Positions 26,499 to 36,209 of a stretch of 64,000 nucleotides of DNA are shown here, piece after piece. A model generated the notes under the pieces. It was given only the letters and a program-made list of their open reading frames with translations. It was not told the DNA's origin and did no database searches. A program made the position numbers and the translations under genes. Each line of letters starts with the position of its first letter. Position 1 is the stretch's first letter. The DNA lies in assembly GCA_002027195.1 (NCBI GenBank), contig MWJO01000021.1, positions 31,969 through 95,968 on the forward strand, read 5' to 3'. The DNA is from Streptomyces sp. GKU 895. GTDB taxonomy: Bacteria; Actinomycetota; Actinomycetes; Streptomycetales; Streptomycetaceae.

Positions 26499-28356
26499 CT
26501 ACAGCGCCGACGGGTCCTGTGGCCCCCGCCCCGACAGCACCTCTCCGTACGCCTGCATCAGATCCGGCAGCCGCAGCGTCGACAGGTCGTCCCGCGTCAG
26601 CATCCCCGGGTAGGTCGACAGCCGCAGATCCCGGTACGCACAGCTCTTCTCGTACAGCGTCCGCAGGAACCGCCCGTTGCCCAGCTCGTCGATCCAGCCC
26701 TGGTCCACCACGTGCCCGGCGATCGAGCGCAGCTCGTCCAGCGCCTCCTCGTCCCACACGTCGCCGTTCTCCGCGGCGAGGACCTCACCGATCGAGGTCA
26801 GCTCCAAGGGGCGGTACGACGGGAAGTCCACGCGGGTCGTGAAACGCGAGGACAGTCCGGGGTTGGCGGCGAGGAGGCGGTCCATGCCCTCGGGATAGCC
26901 GGCCAGGATCACCACCAGGTGGTCCCGGTTGTCCTCGGCCCGCTTCAGCAGCACCTGCAAGGCCTCGTCGCCGTACGCGTCGCCCTTGCCGTAGCCGGAG
27001 TTGGAGAGCGAGTACGCCTCGTCCACGAACAGCACCCCGCCGATCGCGGAGTCGATGAGCTCGTTGGCCTTCACGGCGGTCTGCCCGAGGTACTCGCCGA
27101 CGAGATCGGCCCGCTGGGCCTCGACCAGATGGTCGCCGCCGAGGAGGCCGAGGGCGTAGAAGACGCGGCCCAGGATGCGGGCCACGGTGGTCTTGCCGGT
27201 GCCGGACGGGCCGGAGAAGACGAAGTGCCGCTTGGGGGGCTGGACCGGCAGGCCCTGCCCGGCGCGCAGCCGCGCCATGTTCAACTGTGCCGACAGCGCC
27301 TTGACCTGCCGTTTCACGGGCTCCAGGCCCACCATGCGCTCCAGTTCGTTGAGCGCTTCCTCGAGTAAGACCGGGTCGGTGGGGCCGGCGGGCAGGGTCG
27401 GGGAGGTGGCGAGCTTCTCGCGCACCGCCGGGTCGGTCACCTGCGGCAGCGGGCCCGTCGGCAGGTCGGGCTCGGACAGCCGGAGGTCCCGGCCCTCCGT
27501 GCCGAAGAGCGGATCGAGACCGTCCGGCCCGTCCAGGACGTCCTGCGCGCCGGACAGCGTGATCGCCGCGAGGTCGGCCGTGTCGTCGTAGCCGTCGCCC
27601 TCGGAGATCGCCGCGGAGCCGGGCGGAGGTGTCCATGAACGCCGGGTCGACGCGGTGCACGGCACGGTAGAGGGGGAGCGCGGCGGCGGAACGGCCGGTG
27701 CCCTCGTGGGCCCGGGCGAGCCAGTAGCGCAGTTCCTTGCGCTGCGGCTGCTCGCTGCGGCAGCGCATCAGCGCCGCCGACAGCAGGGGCTCCGCCTGGC
27801 CGTACATCTCCAGCCGCACCCGCGCCATGCCGCCGAACAGGCCGGCCTCGATGCCGAGCAGCGGGTCGTCGATCAACGGGTCGGTGTGCCGGATGAGCTG
27901 GTCCCAGTCCTTGACCAGATAGGACCGGCAGGCGTGCAGGAAGCGCACCTGCGGATCGGCGTCCACGGGCGGCAGGCCCGCCAAGGCCCGGTCCAGCTCC
28001 GGGACATGGCGTCCGTCGAGCCAGTGCGAGGCGTGCGCGAGCAGCAGGTCGCGCGGGCTCTCCAGCACCGGCTGCACCCACCAGCCCAGCCAGTACCAGG
28101 AGTTGAGGGTCCTGCGGTGCCGGGCGCGCTGTTCCCCGAAGCGCTCGCGGTGCCGGAACATCCGCAGCAGCGCGGTCGTCGTGTCGATGCGCAGCGCGTG
28201 CAGCCCGAGCCAGCCGTCGGCCATCCCCGGATCCATCCGCACCGCGGCCCGGAACTCCTCCTCCGCCTGCGGATAGGCCCCCATCGTGTAGGCGTCCACA
28301 CCTCGCAGCCAGGCGAGGTCGGCCGGGGCCTTGGAGCCCTGCGTGCCGAAGTCCAT
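26499..28356 (-). CDS. EccA/CbxX-like AAA+ ATPase with N-terminal TPR domain, frame broken as assembled
   Basis: From ATG 28356 the first ~245 residues form helical TPR-like repeats (LRGVDAYTMGAYPQAEEEFR, then a ...GTGRSAAALPLYRAVHRVDP repeat). The frame breaks at about 27618, where one extra C in CTCCGCGGCG explains the loss. The remaining ~370 residues, ending at 26499, carry a CbxX/CfqX AAA+ domain: Walker A GPSGTGKTT, Walker B GVLFVDEAYSL, sensor-1 NPGLSSRF. The repaired length is 618 aa. TPR plus a CbxX AAA+ domain is the architecture of EccA from type VII (ESX) secretion, but no ESX genes are in this window, so it is an orphan. It probably remodels a protein complex. Confidence 0.85.
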
Positions 28357-28788
28357 CACGTCCCCCACAAACCGTGCCCCCGTCGGTTGGTCACCGAGCC
28401 GTCGCCCGCCGACCGCCTTGATCGAACCGCCGTGCTGCGGACCGGAGTTGCAACGGTGCGCAGAGCTGCCGTCCGTAGGTCGCACCGAGGGCATCGTACC
28501 TGCGGGGGCAGGGCCCGCCGTAGGGTGCCGCACAGGCCGTTTGGCGAGGTGGGAGCAGATGGGGCGCATTCCGTGTGGTGACCCAGGGTGAGCGGATCGC
28601 GTCCCGGAGCGCCCGAAAAGGGAGTTGAGGGCAGAACGAAGCCCCCGATCACGGGGGAACAACCGGGGGCTTCGCGACTGCGGGCGGCTGCGAAAGGCCG
28701 CACATTGAGAACGTAAGTCCTGTACGGCCCGTCGGTCAAGCCGAGTTGAAGCACTCCGGGAAGTTCGGCCGCAAGGGTCTTCACAAGT
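28357..28788. other. 432-bp intergenic stretch without a gene
   Basis: The only clear structure is the hairpin at 28638-28673, described separately. Reading frames across the rest show no family resemblance and no ribosome site. The promoter of the EccA-like gene should lie here. Confidence 0.5.
28638..28673 (-). terminator. Hairpin terminator with alternative pairing
   Basis: Perfect 10-bp arms GAAGCCCCCG and CGGGGGCTTC. The loop contains a second CGGGGG copy that could pair instead with the left CCCCCG, giving two mutually exclusive stems. It follows the uridine-kinase-like gene by 115 bp. Confidence 0.5.
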
Positions 28789-29409
28789 TCAGCACACTGC
28801 GGATGGTCCCTCACCCTGAGTGATTTTCTGGTCCGGTCCAACGGTCCCGGCAGGGCCGGTGAGCACCTCGTACCCCTTCTCCACCTGCCGGACCAGAAGA
28901 TCGGCGAACGGCCGGGAAGGGTCGTCCGCGAAGTGCGCGCGTTCCGCCCGGACCCACCCCTCCCAGAACTCCCGCTGCTCCGCCCCGTCCCGGGAGCGCC
29001 ACCGGGTCCAGGACTCCTCGCGGGGCAACTCCATCCACAGCAGCTGGGCGAGGTGCGGCCGCAGGGCCCACCGCCCGGCGCCGACACCTTCGACGAGGGC
29101 CACGGGGGCCGGGGGCAGATCCCGCGGCGGGCCGAAGCGCCGGGCGTGCCAGTCGTAGGGGGCGTAGCGCGCGCTCTCGCCCCGCTGCCATGGCTCGATC
29201 ACCTGCTCCAGCAGCCGCCCGGTCCAGTCGAACAACTCCTCGTGGCTCGCGATGTCGTCGAGGTGCAGCACGGGCGCGCCGCCGAGCTCCGCCGCCAACC
29301 GCCCGGCGAACGTGGACTTCCCGGAGCCGGCGTGTCCGTCGACGCCGATCAGCCGGACCGGCCCGCAGGACGGGGGGAGCCGGCGGAGCCGGGAGACGAG
29401 GTCGCGCAT
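28789..29409 (-). CDS. Uridine kinase-like P-loop NTPase
   Basis: A 206-aa protein from ATG 29409. The P-loop GHAGSGKS is at residues 25-32, in a (uridine/pantothenate) kinase-like fold with LHLDDIASHEELFDW as the acidic nucleoside-binding segment and a WHARRFGPPRDLPPAPVALVEGVG lid region near residue 85-110. It would phosphorylate a nucleoside or small hydroxy-compound; the substrate is uncertain because this branch is separate from Udk. It is monocistronic and on the opposite strand to the secreted peptidase. Confidence 0.8.
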   Translation of the reverse strand: MRDLVSRLRRLPPSCGPVRLIGVDGHAGSGKSTFAGRLAAELGGAPVLHLDDIASHEELFDWTGRLLEQVIEPWQRGESARYAPYDWHARRFGPPRDLPPAPVALVEGVGAGRWALRPHLAQLLWMELPREESWTRWRSRDGAEQREFWEGWVRAERAHFADDPSRPFADLLVRQVEKGYEVLTGPAGTVGPDQKITQGEGPSAVC

Positions 29410-29472
29410 GGCCGGTTCCTGGGGTGTCGGGGGTGGTGAGTGGGGTGCACTCTAACCTCCGCAGGTCATGCC

Positions 29473-29488
29473 AGTGGTCCAGGCCAAT
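29473..29488. promoter_or_regulatory. dre-like box upstream of the C39-like peptidase
   Basis: AGTGGTCCAGGCCAAT matches the DasR consensus AGTGGTCTAGACCACT at 13 of 16 positions. It lies 121 bp before the start of the secreted peptidase. Confidence 0.35.
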
Positions 29489-29608
29489 ATTCGTGGGCGT
29501 GGCATGGCGTTAAGTGCTGGCAGGAGGCTGCCGATTGTGGTCATAGTTGGCGCACTAACGGGCAGTGGACCTGCCTGAACTCGGACACACTTGGGGGTCG
29601 TTCCGCCC

Positions 29609-30964
29609 ATGAGCAGAGCCGAACAGCCGTCCCGGAGAACCGTTCTGACCGCCGCGGTCGTCGCCGCGGTCGCGGGCAGCGCGGGCCCGGCCGTCGCCAC
29701 GAGCGGTGCCGGAGGTCCCGCCCAGGCTTCCGCCCGCCTCGTCGACAACCGTTTCTGGACGTCGTACGCCGACTGGCGCGGCGGTCTCGCGAAGGGCACG
29801 CGGGCCGTCGCGGGCGCCCGTCCGGGCCTGGTCATCGGGACCGCCGCGGGCACCGTCGGGTACACCGACCCGCACACCGGCAAGACGGCCGACTGGGAGT
29901 ACGCGAGCTGGACGTCCCCCGTCCACAAGCTCGCCGTCCCCTCGACCGAGGCGATCGCGTCCTGGAACGCGCACACCCCGGACGGCACCTGGCTCCAGGT
30001 GGAGCTGAAGGGCACGTACTCCGACGGCACCGACACCCCCTGGTACGTCATGGGCCGCTGGGCGGCCGGGGACCAGGACATCCGGCGGACCTCGGTGGAC
30101 GACCAGACGGACGACAAGAGCAGCATCTGGACGGACACCTTCGCGATCGACGACCCGGCGTCGGGGCTGCGCCTCACCTCGTACCGCCTGCGGCTGACCC
30201 TCTACCGCAAGCCGGGCACCAAGAAGACCCCCACGGTCTGGCGGCTCGGCGCGATGGGCTCCGACATCCCCGACCGCTTCACCGTCCCGGCCTCCACGCC
30301 GGGGCTGGCCCAGGAGCTGAGCGTCCCGCGGTACTCGCAGGAGATCCACGCCGGCCAGTACCCCGAGTACGACAACGGCGGCGAGGCCTGGTGCAGCCCC
30401 ACCTCCTCGCAGATGATCATCGAGTACTGGGGCGGCCGGCTCACCCCGGAGCAACTGGCCTGGGTCGACCCGACCTACGCCGATCCGCAGGTGTGCCACG
30501 CGGCCCGGTACACGTTCGACTACCAGTACGCGGGCTGCGGCAACTGGCCCTTCAACGCGGCCTACGCAGCCACCTTCGACGGCCTCCAGGGCGTGGTCAC
30601 CCGGCTCGGCTCGCTCACCGACCTGGAGACGCTGATCGCGGCCGGCATCCCGGCCATAACGTCCCAGTCCTTCCGGAAGGACGAGCTCACCGGGGCGGGG
30701 TACGGCACCTCGGGGCACCTGATGACCGTCATCGGCTTCACCGCCGAGGGCGATGTGATCGCCAACGACCCGGCCTCGCCGAGCGACGCGGCGGTGCGCA
30801 GGGTCTACAAGAGAGCCGAGTGGGAGAACATCTGGCTCAGGACCAAGCGGTACAACGCCAGCGGCAAGGTGGTCTCCGGCACCGGCGGCGTCTGCTACCT
30901 GTACTTCCCGGCCAGGCCGACCCCGCGGCAGTGCAAGGCGCTCGCGGCGGTGGGCGTGCGCTGA
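29609..30964 (+). CDS. Secreted C39-like cysteine peptidase family protein
   Basis: The start ATG 29609 is chosen because it gives a twin-arginine style signal: SRAEQPSRRTVLTAAVVAAV with cleavage near AVATS; the upstream TTG/GTG choices add only a few residues. The 451-aa product has a beta-rich N-terminal domain (about 50-235) and a papain-like C39-type domain. The latter has Cys in EAWCSPTSSQMI, His in GTSGHLMTVIGF and Asp in VIANDPAS, forming a plausible triad. It is an exported enzyme, likely acting on peptides at the cell surface. No ABC transporter domain is attached, so it is not a bacteriocin exporter. Confidence 0.82.
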   Translation: MSRAEQPSRRTVLTAAVVAAVAGSAGPAVATSGAGGPAQASARLVDNRFWTSYADWRGGLAKGTRAVAGARPGLVIGTAAGTVGYTDPHTGKTADWEYASWTSPVHKLAVPSTEAIASWNAHTPDGTWLQVELKGTYSDGTDTPWYVMGRWAAGDQDIRRTSVDDQTDDKSSIWTDTFAIDDPASGLRLTSYRLRLTLYRKPGTKKTPTVWRLGAMGSDIPDRFTVPASTPGLAQELSVPRYSQEIHAGQYPEYDNGGEAWCSPTSSQMIIEYWGGRLTPEQLAWVDPTYADPQVCHAARYTFDYQYAGCGNWPFNAAYAATFDGLQGVVTRLGSLTDLETLIAAGIPAITSQSFRKDELTGAGYGTSGHLMTVIGFTAEGDVIANDPASPSDAAVRRVYKRAEWENIWLRTKRYNASGKVVSGTGGVCYLYFPARPTPRQCKALAAVGVR

Positions 30965-31048
30965 GGCGGAGCGGGGCCCCGGTGCGCGCCGGGGCCCTGT
31001 GACCAAGGTCTCGGCCGCAAAAGCCCCGGTCGGTGGCAAGGTGGACGA

Positions 31049-31195
31049 ATGACCGCACCAGCAGCCACCGCCGCCCGGGCCCGCACCCGCACCGGCGGTC
31101 CCCAGGACAACGGCCCGAAGGTTTTCGAACACATCGCGGGCTGGACGCTCGTCGTGGTGATCGCCATGCTCGTCACCCAGCTCGGTCTTCTGTGA
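31049..31195 (+). CDS. Small membrane protein, 48 aa
   Basis: An open frame from ATG 31049 to TGA 31195, with AAGGTGG upstream. It encodes a basic Ala/Arg/Thr-rich N-terminus (about 20 residues) and one transmembrane helix (WTLVVVIAMLVTQLGLL) at the very C-terminus. This is a tail-anchor topology. The gene follows the peptidase and precedes a TetR gene on the same strand. I recognise the type as a conserved small protein of streptomycetes but know no function. Confidence 0.6.
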   Translation: MTAPAATAARARTRTGGPQDNGPKVFEHIAGWTLVVVIAMLVTQLGLL

Positions 31196-31217
31196 CCTGA
31201 CTCCTGCTTGACCTGAC
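31193..31217. repeat. Direct repeat upstream of the TetR gene
   Basis: TGACCTGAC occurs at 31193-31201 and again at 31209-31217, a 16-bp period, 44 bp before the TetR start. It overlaps the stop codon of the 48-aa gene. It could be an autoregulatory or activator site. Confidence 0.35.
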
Positions 31218-31260
31218 ATACTGCGGGTGTCCCACCATCAGCCCGAGACCAGGGTCGAAA

Positions 31261-31923
31261 TTGAATATCAGTGATCAGCGTGCGGCCGCCCGGCCCCGGG
31301 CGCGCGGCACCGAGCGCTCGGTCGCACGCCGCGCCGAACTCATCGCGATCGGGCGGCGGTTGTTCGCCGACAGGTCGTACGACGCGCTCTCCATGGACGA
31401 CATCGCCCGTCAGGCGCACGTCGCCAAGGGGCTGATCTACTACTACTTCCAGTCCAAGCGCGGTTACTACCTGGCGATCATCCAGGACTCCGTCGCCGAC
31501 CTGGTCACCTTCGCGGCGAGCGGCCTCCAACTGCCCCAGGTGGACCGGGTCCAGCGCACGATCGACAGCTATCTGCGCTACGCCGAGCACAACCAGGCCG
31601 CGTACCGCACGGTGGTCAGCGGCGGCGTCGGCTTCGACACCGAGGTGCACGCCATCCGGGACGGGGTGCGCGAGGCGATCGTCGCGACCATCGCCGAAGG
31701 CGCCTACGGCCGCACCGACATCGCCCCGCTGGCCCGGATGGGCCTGCTCGCCTGGGTGTGCAGCGTCGAGGGCGCCACCCTCGACTGGATCGACCGCCCG
31801 GAACTGCCCCGCGACACCATGCGCGAACTCCTGGTGAAGACCCTGGGCGGCGCGATGCGCGCCATCGAGGAACTCGATCCGTCCTACCCGGCCCCGGAGC
31901 CGGCCCGCCGCGACGAGGCCTGA
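31261..31923 (+). CDS. TetR/AcrR family regulator
   Basis: A 220-aa protein; TTG 31261 is used because no better start lies before the HTH. Residues about 25-70 are the TetR HTH (YDALSMDDIARQAHVAKGLIY) with the following YYYFQSKRGYYLA tyrosine motif. The C-terminal ~140 residues are a helical ligand domain including RVQRTIDSYLRYAEHNQAAY. Target and ligand are unknown; it lies between a small membrane protein and the convergent chitinase gene. Confidence 0.85.
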   Translation: MNISDQRAAARPRARGTERSVARRAELIAIGRRLFADRSYDALSMDDIARQAHVAKGLIYYYFQSKRGYYLAIIQDSVADLVTFAASGLQLPQVDRVQRTIDSYLRYAEHNQAAYRTVVSGGVGFDTEVHAIRDGVREAIVATIAEGAYGRTDIAPLARMGLLAWVCSVEGATLDWIDRPELPRDTMRELLVKTLGGAMRAIEELDPSYPAPEPARRDEA

Positions 31924-31974
31924 GCGAAGGGCGGAGGCTTCCGCGCCTCCGCCCCGACGTCCCTGCCCCTGACG

Positions 31975-33210
<1,236 letters not shown>

Positions 33211-33281
33211 CGGGTGTCTCCTCGTGGGGGAGAGGGGAGCGTGCGCCGATTGGCATGAACGCGGTAAGGCGTTGGTCCGTC

Positions 33282-33323
33282 ACGGTAGGAGGACTAGACC
33301 AGTACGTCAATGGTTCGGACCAA
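33282..33323 (-). promoter_or_regulatory. chiD promoter with two DasR-like boxes
   Basis: Read on the minus strand, -35 TTGACG (33310-33305) and -10 TACCGT (33287-33282) are spaced 17 bp. ACTGGTCTAGTCC (33303-33291) sits inside the spacer, and TTGGTCCGAACCA (33323-33311) abuts the -35. The two boxes correspond to the 12-bp direct repeats long known in Streptomyces chitinase promoters and to DasR sites. Confidence 0.75.
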
Positions 33324-33547
33324 TTTCGTGCTCCTTGAGCCCTGCTCCAGGTTTCCTGAAGTAAGCGGTCGTTAACTGGTGACTCGGTGCCGCCGATCGG
33401 GCATACTCACAGCGCAGAGCCGCTGGTCAGCAGCTTCCGAGACCCGGGGGTGCGAGCATCGGCACAGCCCTCAGCCAGACCCCGGCGGAGTCGCCCCACC
33501 CAAGGCGCGCGTCCGTCGATGTGCCCGACAGGGAGGAGAGCGTCGCC

Positions 33548-34720
33548 ATGCCTGAGCGCGCCCCGCAGCCGGTGGACCGGCAACTGCCCACGGACGAGGC
33601 CCGGGACCTGATCTCGCTCGTCCGCGACATCGCGCAGCGAGAGATCGCCCCCAAGGCGGCCGAGGAGGAGGACGCGGGACACTTCCCGCGCGAGGTCTTC
33701 ACCCTGCTCTCGGAGTCCGGACTGCTCGGACTGCCCTACGACGCCGAGTACGGCGGCGGCGACCAGCCGTACGAGGTCTACCTCCAGGTCCTCGAGGAAC
33801 TCGCCGCGGCCCGGCTCACCGTCGGCCTCGGGGTCAGCGTGCACACCCTCGCCTCCTACGCCCTCGCCGCCTACGGCAGCAAGGAGCAGCAGGTCGAGCA
33901 CCTGCCCGCGATGCTCGGCGGCGGCCTCCTCGGCGCGTACTGCCTCTCCGAACCGGCGTCCGGCTCGGACGCCGCGTCCCTGCGGACCAGGGCGGTCCGG
34001 GACGGCGACGACTGGGTCATCACCGGCACCAAGGCCTGGATCACGCACGGCGGCATCGCCGACTTCTACACCGTCATGGCCCGCACCGGCGAGGAGGGCG
34101 CCCGCGGGATCACCGCCTTCCTGGTGCCCGGTGACGCGGCGGGCCTCAGCGGGGCCCTGCCGGAGAAGAAGATGGGCATGAAGGGCTCGCCCACCGCCCA
34201 GGTCCACCTCGACGGCGTGCGCGTCGGCGACGACCGGCGGATCGGCGACGAGGGCCAGGGCTTCGCGATCGCCCTGTCCGCACTGGACTCCGGGCGGCTC
34301 GGCATCGCGGCCTGCGCGATCGGCGTGGCCCAGGCGGCGCTGGACGCGGCCGTGGGGTACGCGACGGAGCGGCGGCAGTTCGGCAAGCCCATCGCCGACT
34401 TCCAGGGGCTGCGCTTCATGCTCGCCGACATGGCGACCCAGATCGAGGCGGGCCGCGCCCTGTACCTGTCGGCGGCGCGGCTGCGGGACGCGGGCCGGCC
34501 CTTCGCCAAGCAGGCGGCCATGGCCAAGCTGCACTGCACGGACACGGCGATGAAGGTCACCACGGACGCCGTCCAGGTCCTCGGCGGGTACGGCTACACC
34601 GCGGACTTCCCGGTGGAGCGCTACATGCGCGAGGCCAAGGTCCTGCAGATCGTCGAGGGCACCAACCAGATCCAGCGGATGGTCATCGCCCGTCACCTGG
34701 CGGGGCCGGAGACGCGCTGA
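33548..34720 (+). CDS. Acyl-CoA dehydrogenase
   Basis: A 390-aa flavoenzyme from ATG 33548 with GGGAGGAG upstream. It has the full ACAD pattern: an N-terminal helical domain, AYCLSEPASGSDAASL (FAD/substrate), WITHGGIAD, the beta domain, and a C-terminal helical domain with QVLGGYGYTADFPVERYMR and the catalytic base in QIVEGTNQIQ near residue 372. It oxidises short or branched acyl-CoA to enoyl-CoA, passing electrons to ETF. Its 3' end overlaps the antisense small gene at 34683. Confidence 0.93.
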   Translation: MPERAPQPVDRQLPTDEARDLISLVRDIAQREIAPKAAEEEDAGHFPREVFTLLSESGLLGLPYDAEYGGGDQPYEVYLQVLEELAAARLTVGLGVSVHTLASYALAAYGSKEQQVEHLPAMLGGGLLGAYCLSEPASGSDAASLRTRAVRDGDDWVITGTKAWITHGGIADFYTVMARTGEEGARGITAFLVPGDAAGLSGALPEKKMGMKGSPTAQVHLDGVRVGDDRRIGDEGQGFAIALSALDSGRLGIAACAIGVAQAALDAAVGYATERRQFGKPIADFQGLRFMLADMATQIEAGRALYLSAARLRDAGRPFAKQAAMAKLHCTDTAMKVTTDAVQVLGGYGYTADFPVERYMREAKVLQIVEGTNQIQRMVIARHLAGPETR

Positions 34721-34925
34721 ACTGGCCGGGTCTGACCTGCGGCGCCGCGAGCCGGACCCACTCCGGGTCGTGGCGCCCGGGCAGGGTCCGGCCCCGGTCG
34801 GCCCACGCCCGCATCAGGTCGCGGTAGATCGGCGGGTCCGGCTGCTGTGGCGGCGGAACCGATTCTGCGGGCGGTGGCACGAACACCCGGTGCTGACGCC
34901 CGGTCGCTGAATATGTGGGGGTCAT
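34683..34925 (-). CDS. Small conserved-type hypothetical protein
   Basis: An 80-aa frame from ATG 34925. The N-terminal half is Pro-rich (FVPPPAESVPPPQQPDPP) and the C-terminal half reads IYRDLMRAWADRGRTLPGR then DPEWVRLAA. This short helix with GRTLPGR resembles small streptomycete hypothetical proteins I have seen, which is why it is listed although no function is known. It overlaps the acyl-CoA dehydrogenase end by 38 bp on the opposite strand. No strong ribosome site is visible. Confidence 0.45.
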   Translation of the reverse strand: MTPTYSATGRQHRVFVPPPAESVPPPQQPDPPIYRDLMRAWADRGRTLPGRHDPEWVRLAAPQVRPGQFSASPAPPGDGR

Positions 34926-35060
34926 ACCAGGGCAACGCCGGGGCGGTCGGGCAGGTCACCCGTGGGCGGAATCGAGCGTGAGTTCACGGGCGTCTCCGGG
35001 TCTGGCCTCCGACGGATGTCTGACGTACCGTCAGCCCAGCCGTCTCCAGGGAGGCTTGCC

Positions 35061-36162
35061 GTGGCCGACGACCGCCCCGTACCGCTCGACGAGTACCCGG
35101 TGCACCAGGTGCCCCTCTCCATGAAGCACGTGGCGACCGGCGACCGGAACGCCTACGACCGCTGCATCTTCCACGTCCTCGACCACGAGGGCCGTGCGCT
35201 GCTGATCCTCGGGCTCGGGGTGTATCCGAACCTGGGTGTGATCGACGCGTACGCCACCTTGCGCACCGGTCAGGTCCTGCACGCGGTGCGCGCCTCGGAC
35301 GCGCTCGGCGAGGACCGGATGCGGCTGGCGGTCGGCCCGCTCCGGATCGAGGTCGAGGAGCCGCTGCGCCGGCTGCGCCTGGTCTGCGAGGACGAGACGT
35401 TCTCGTACGACCTCTCCTGGACCGCCGACTTCCCGGCCCTGTGGGAACCCCATCACGTCCAGCGCCGGGGCGACCGGCTCACCCTGGAAGGGCGGCGGTT
35501 CGTGCAGGCGGGGGAGCGTGGCGGGTGTCGTGCGTGCGGCCGGCGAGGAGTTCCGGGTCACGCCGGAAGGGTGGACCGGCACCCGGGACCGCAGCTGGGG
35601 TGTGCGTCCGGTACCGGGCGAGGAAGGCGGCGGGCTCGCCGCCGAGCACCCCACCGAGGGCTTCCACTGGATCTGGTGCCCCGTCCGATTCGCGGACCGC
35701 TTCCTGATGGTGATCGTTCAGGAGGACGCCGACGGCTACCGCACCCTCAACGACGCCACCCTCGTCAGCCCCGGCCACCGGGACCGTCAACTCGGCTGGC
35801 CCCAGGCCGAGATCACCTACCGTCCCGGCACCCGCCATCCCGAGCGCGCGCTCATCCACCTCGGAGACCCGCGCAAGCCCCAGGAGCTGGAGGTGGAGAT
35901 CCTCACCTCCTCCCCGCTCGCGCTCGGCGCCGGCTACCCACCCGCCGACGACTGGCAGCACGGCACCTGGCGCGGCCGCGGCTGGACCGACCGCCGGACC
36001 TACGACCTCACCGAGCCGCACCCCCTGGCCGCGTACGGGGTCACCGACCACGCCGCCCGCTTCCGCCTCGACGGACAGGTGGGCCACGGCATCTTCGAGC
36101 ACGGCTCGTTCGGACGGCACGACCCGAGCGGCTTCACCGGCTTCGACTCCGTCGCCCGGTAG
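35061..36162 (+). CDS. Two-domain protein of unknown function, frame broken as assembled
   Basis: GTG 35061 follows AGGGAGG. The first ~150 residues (CIFHVLDHEGRALLILGLG, then LRLVCEDETFSYDLSWTADF) are beta-rich. At about 35513 one extra C shifts the frame; the rest (WGVRPVPGEEGGG, HWIWCPVRFADRFLMVIVQE, down to GFTGFDSVAR) continues in another frame to 36162. The repaired product has 366 aa. Two successive beta-rich halves and the WGxRP motif resemble lipocalin-like two-domain proteins found beside aminoglycoside-kinase-like genes in actinobacteria; I do not know a function. It precedes such a kinase by 47 bp and follows an acyl-CoA dehydrogenase. Confidence 0.7.
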
Positions 36163-36209
36163 ACGGCTGTGCCACGTCCATCTCCGTCGTCCCACAAGGG
36201 GGTTGCCCC

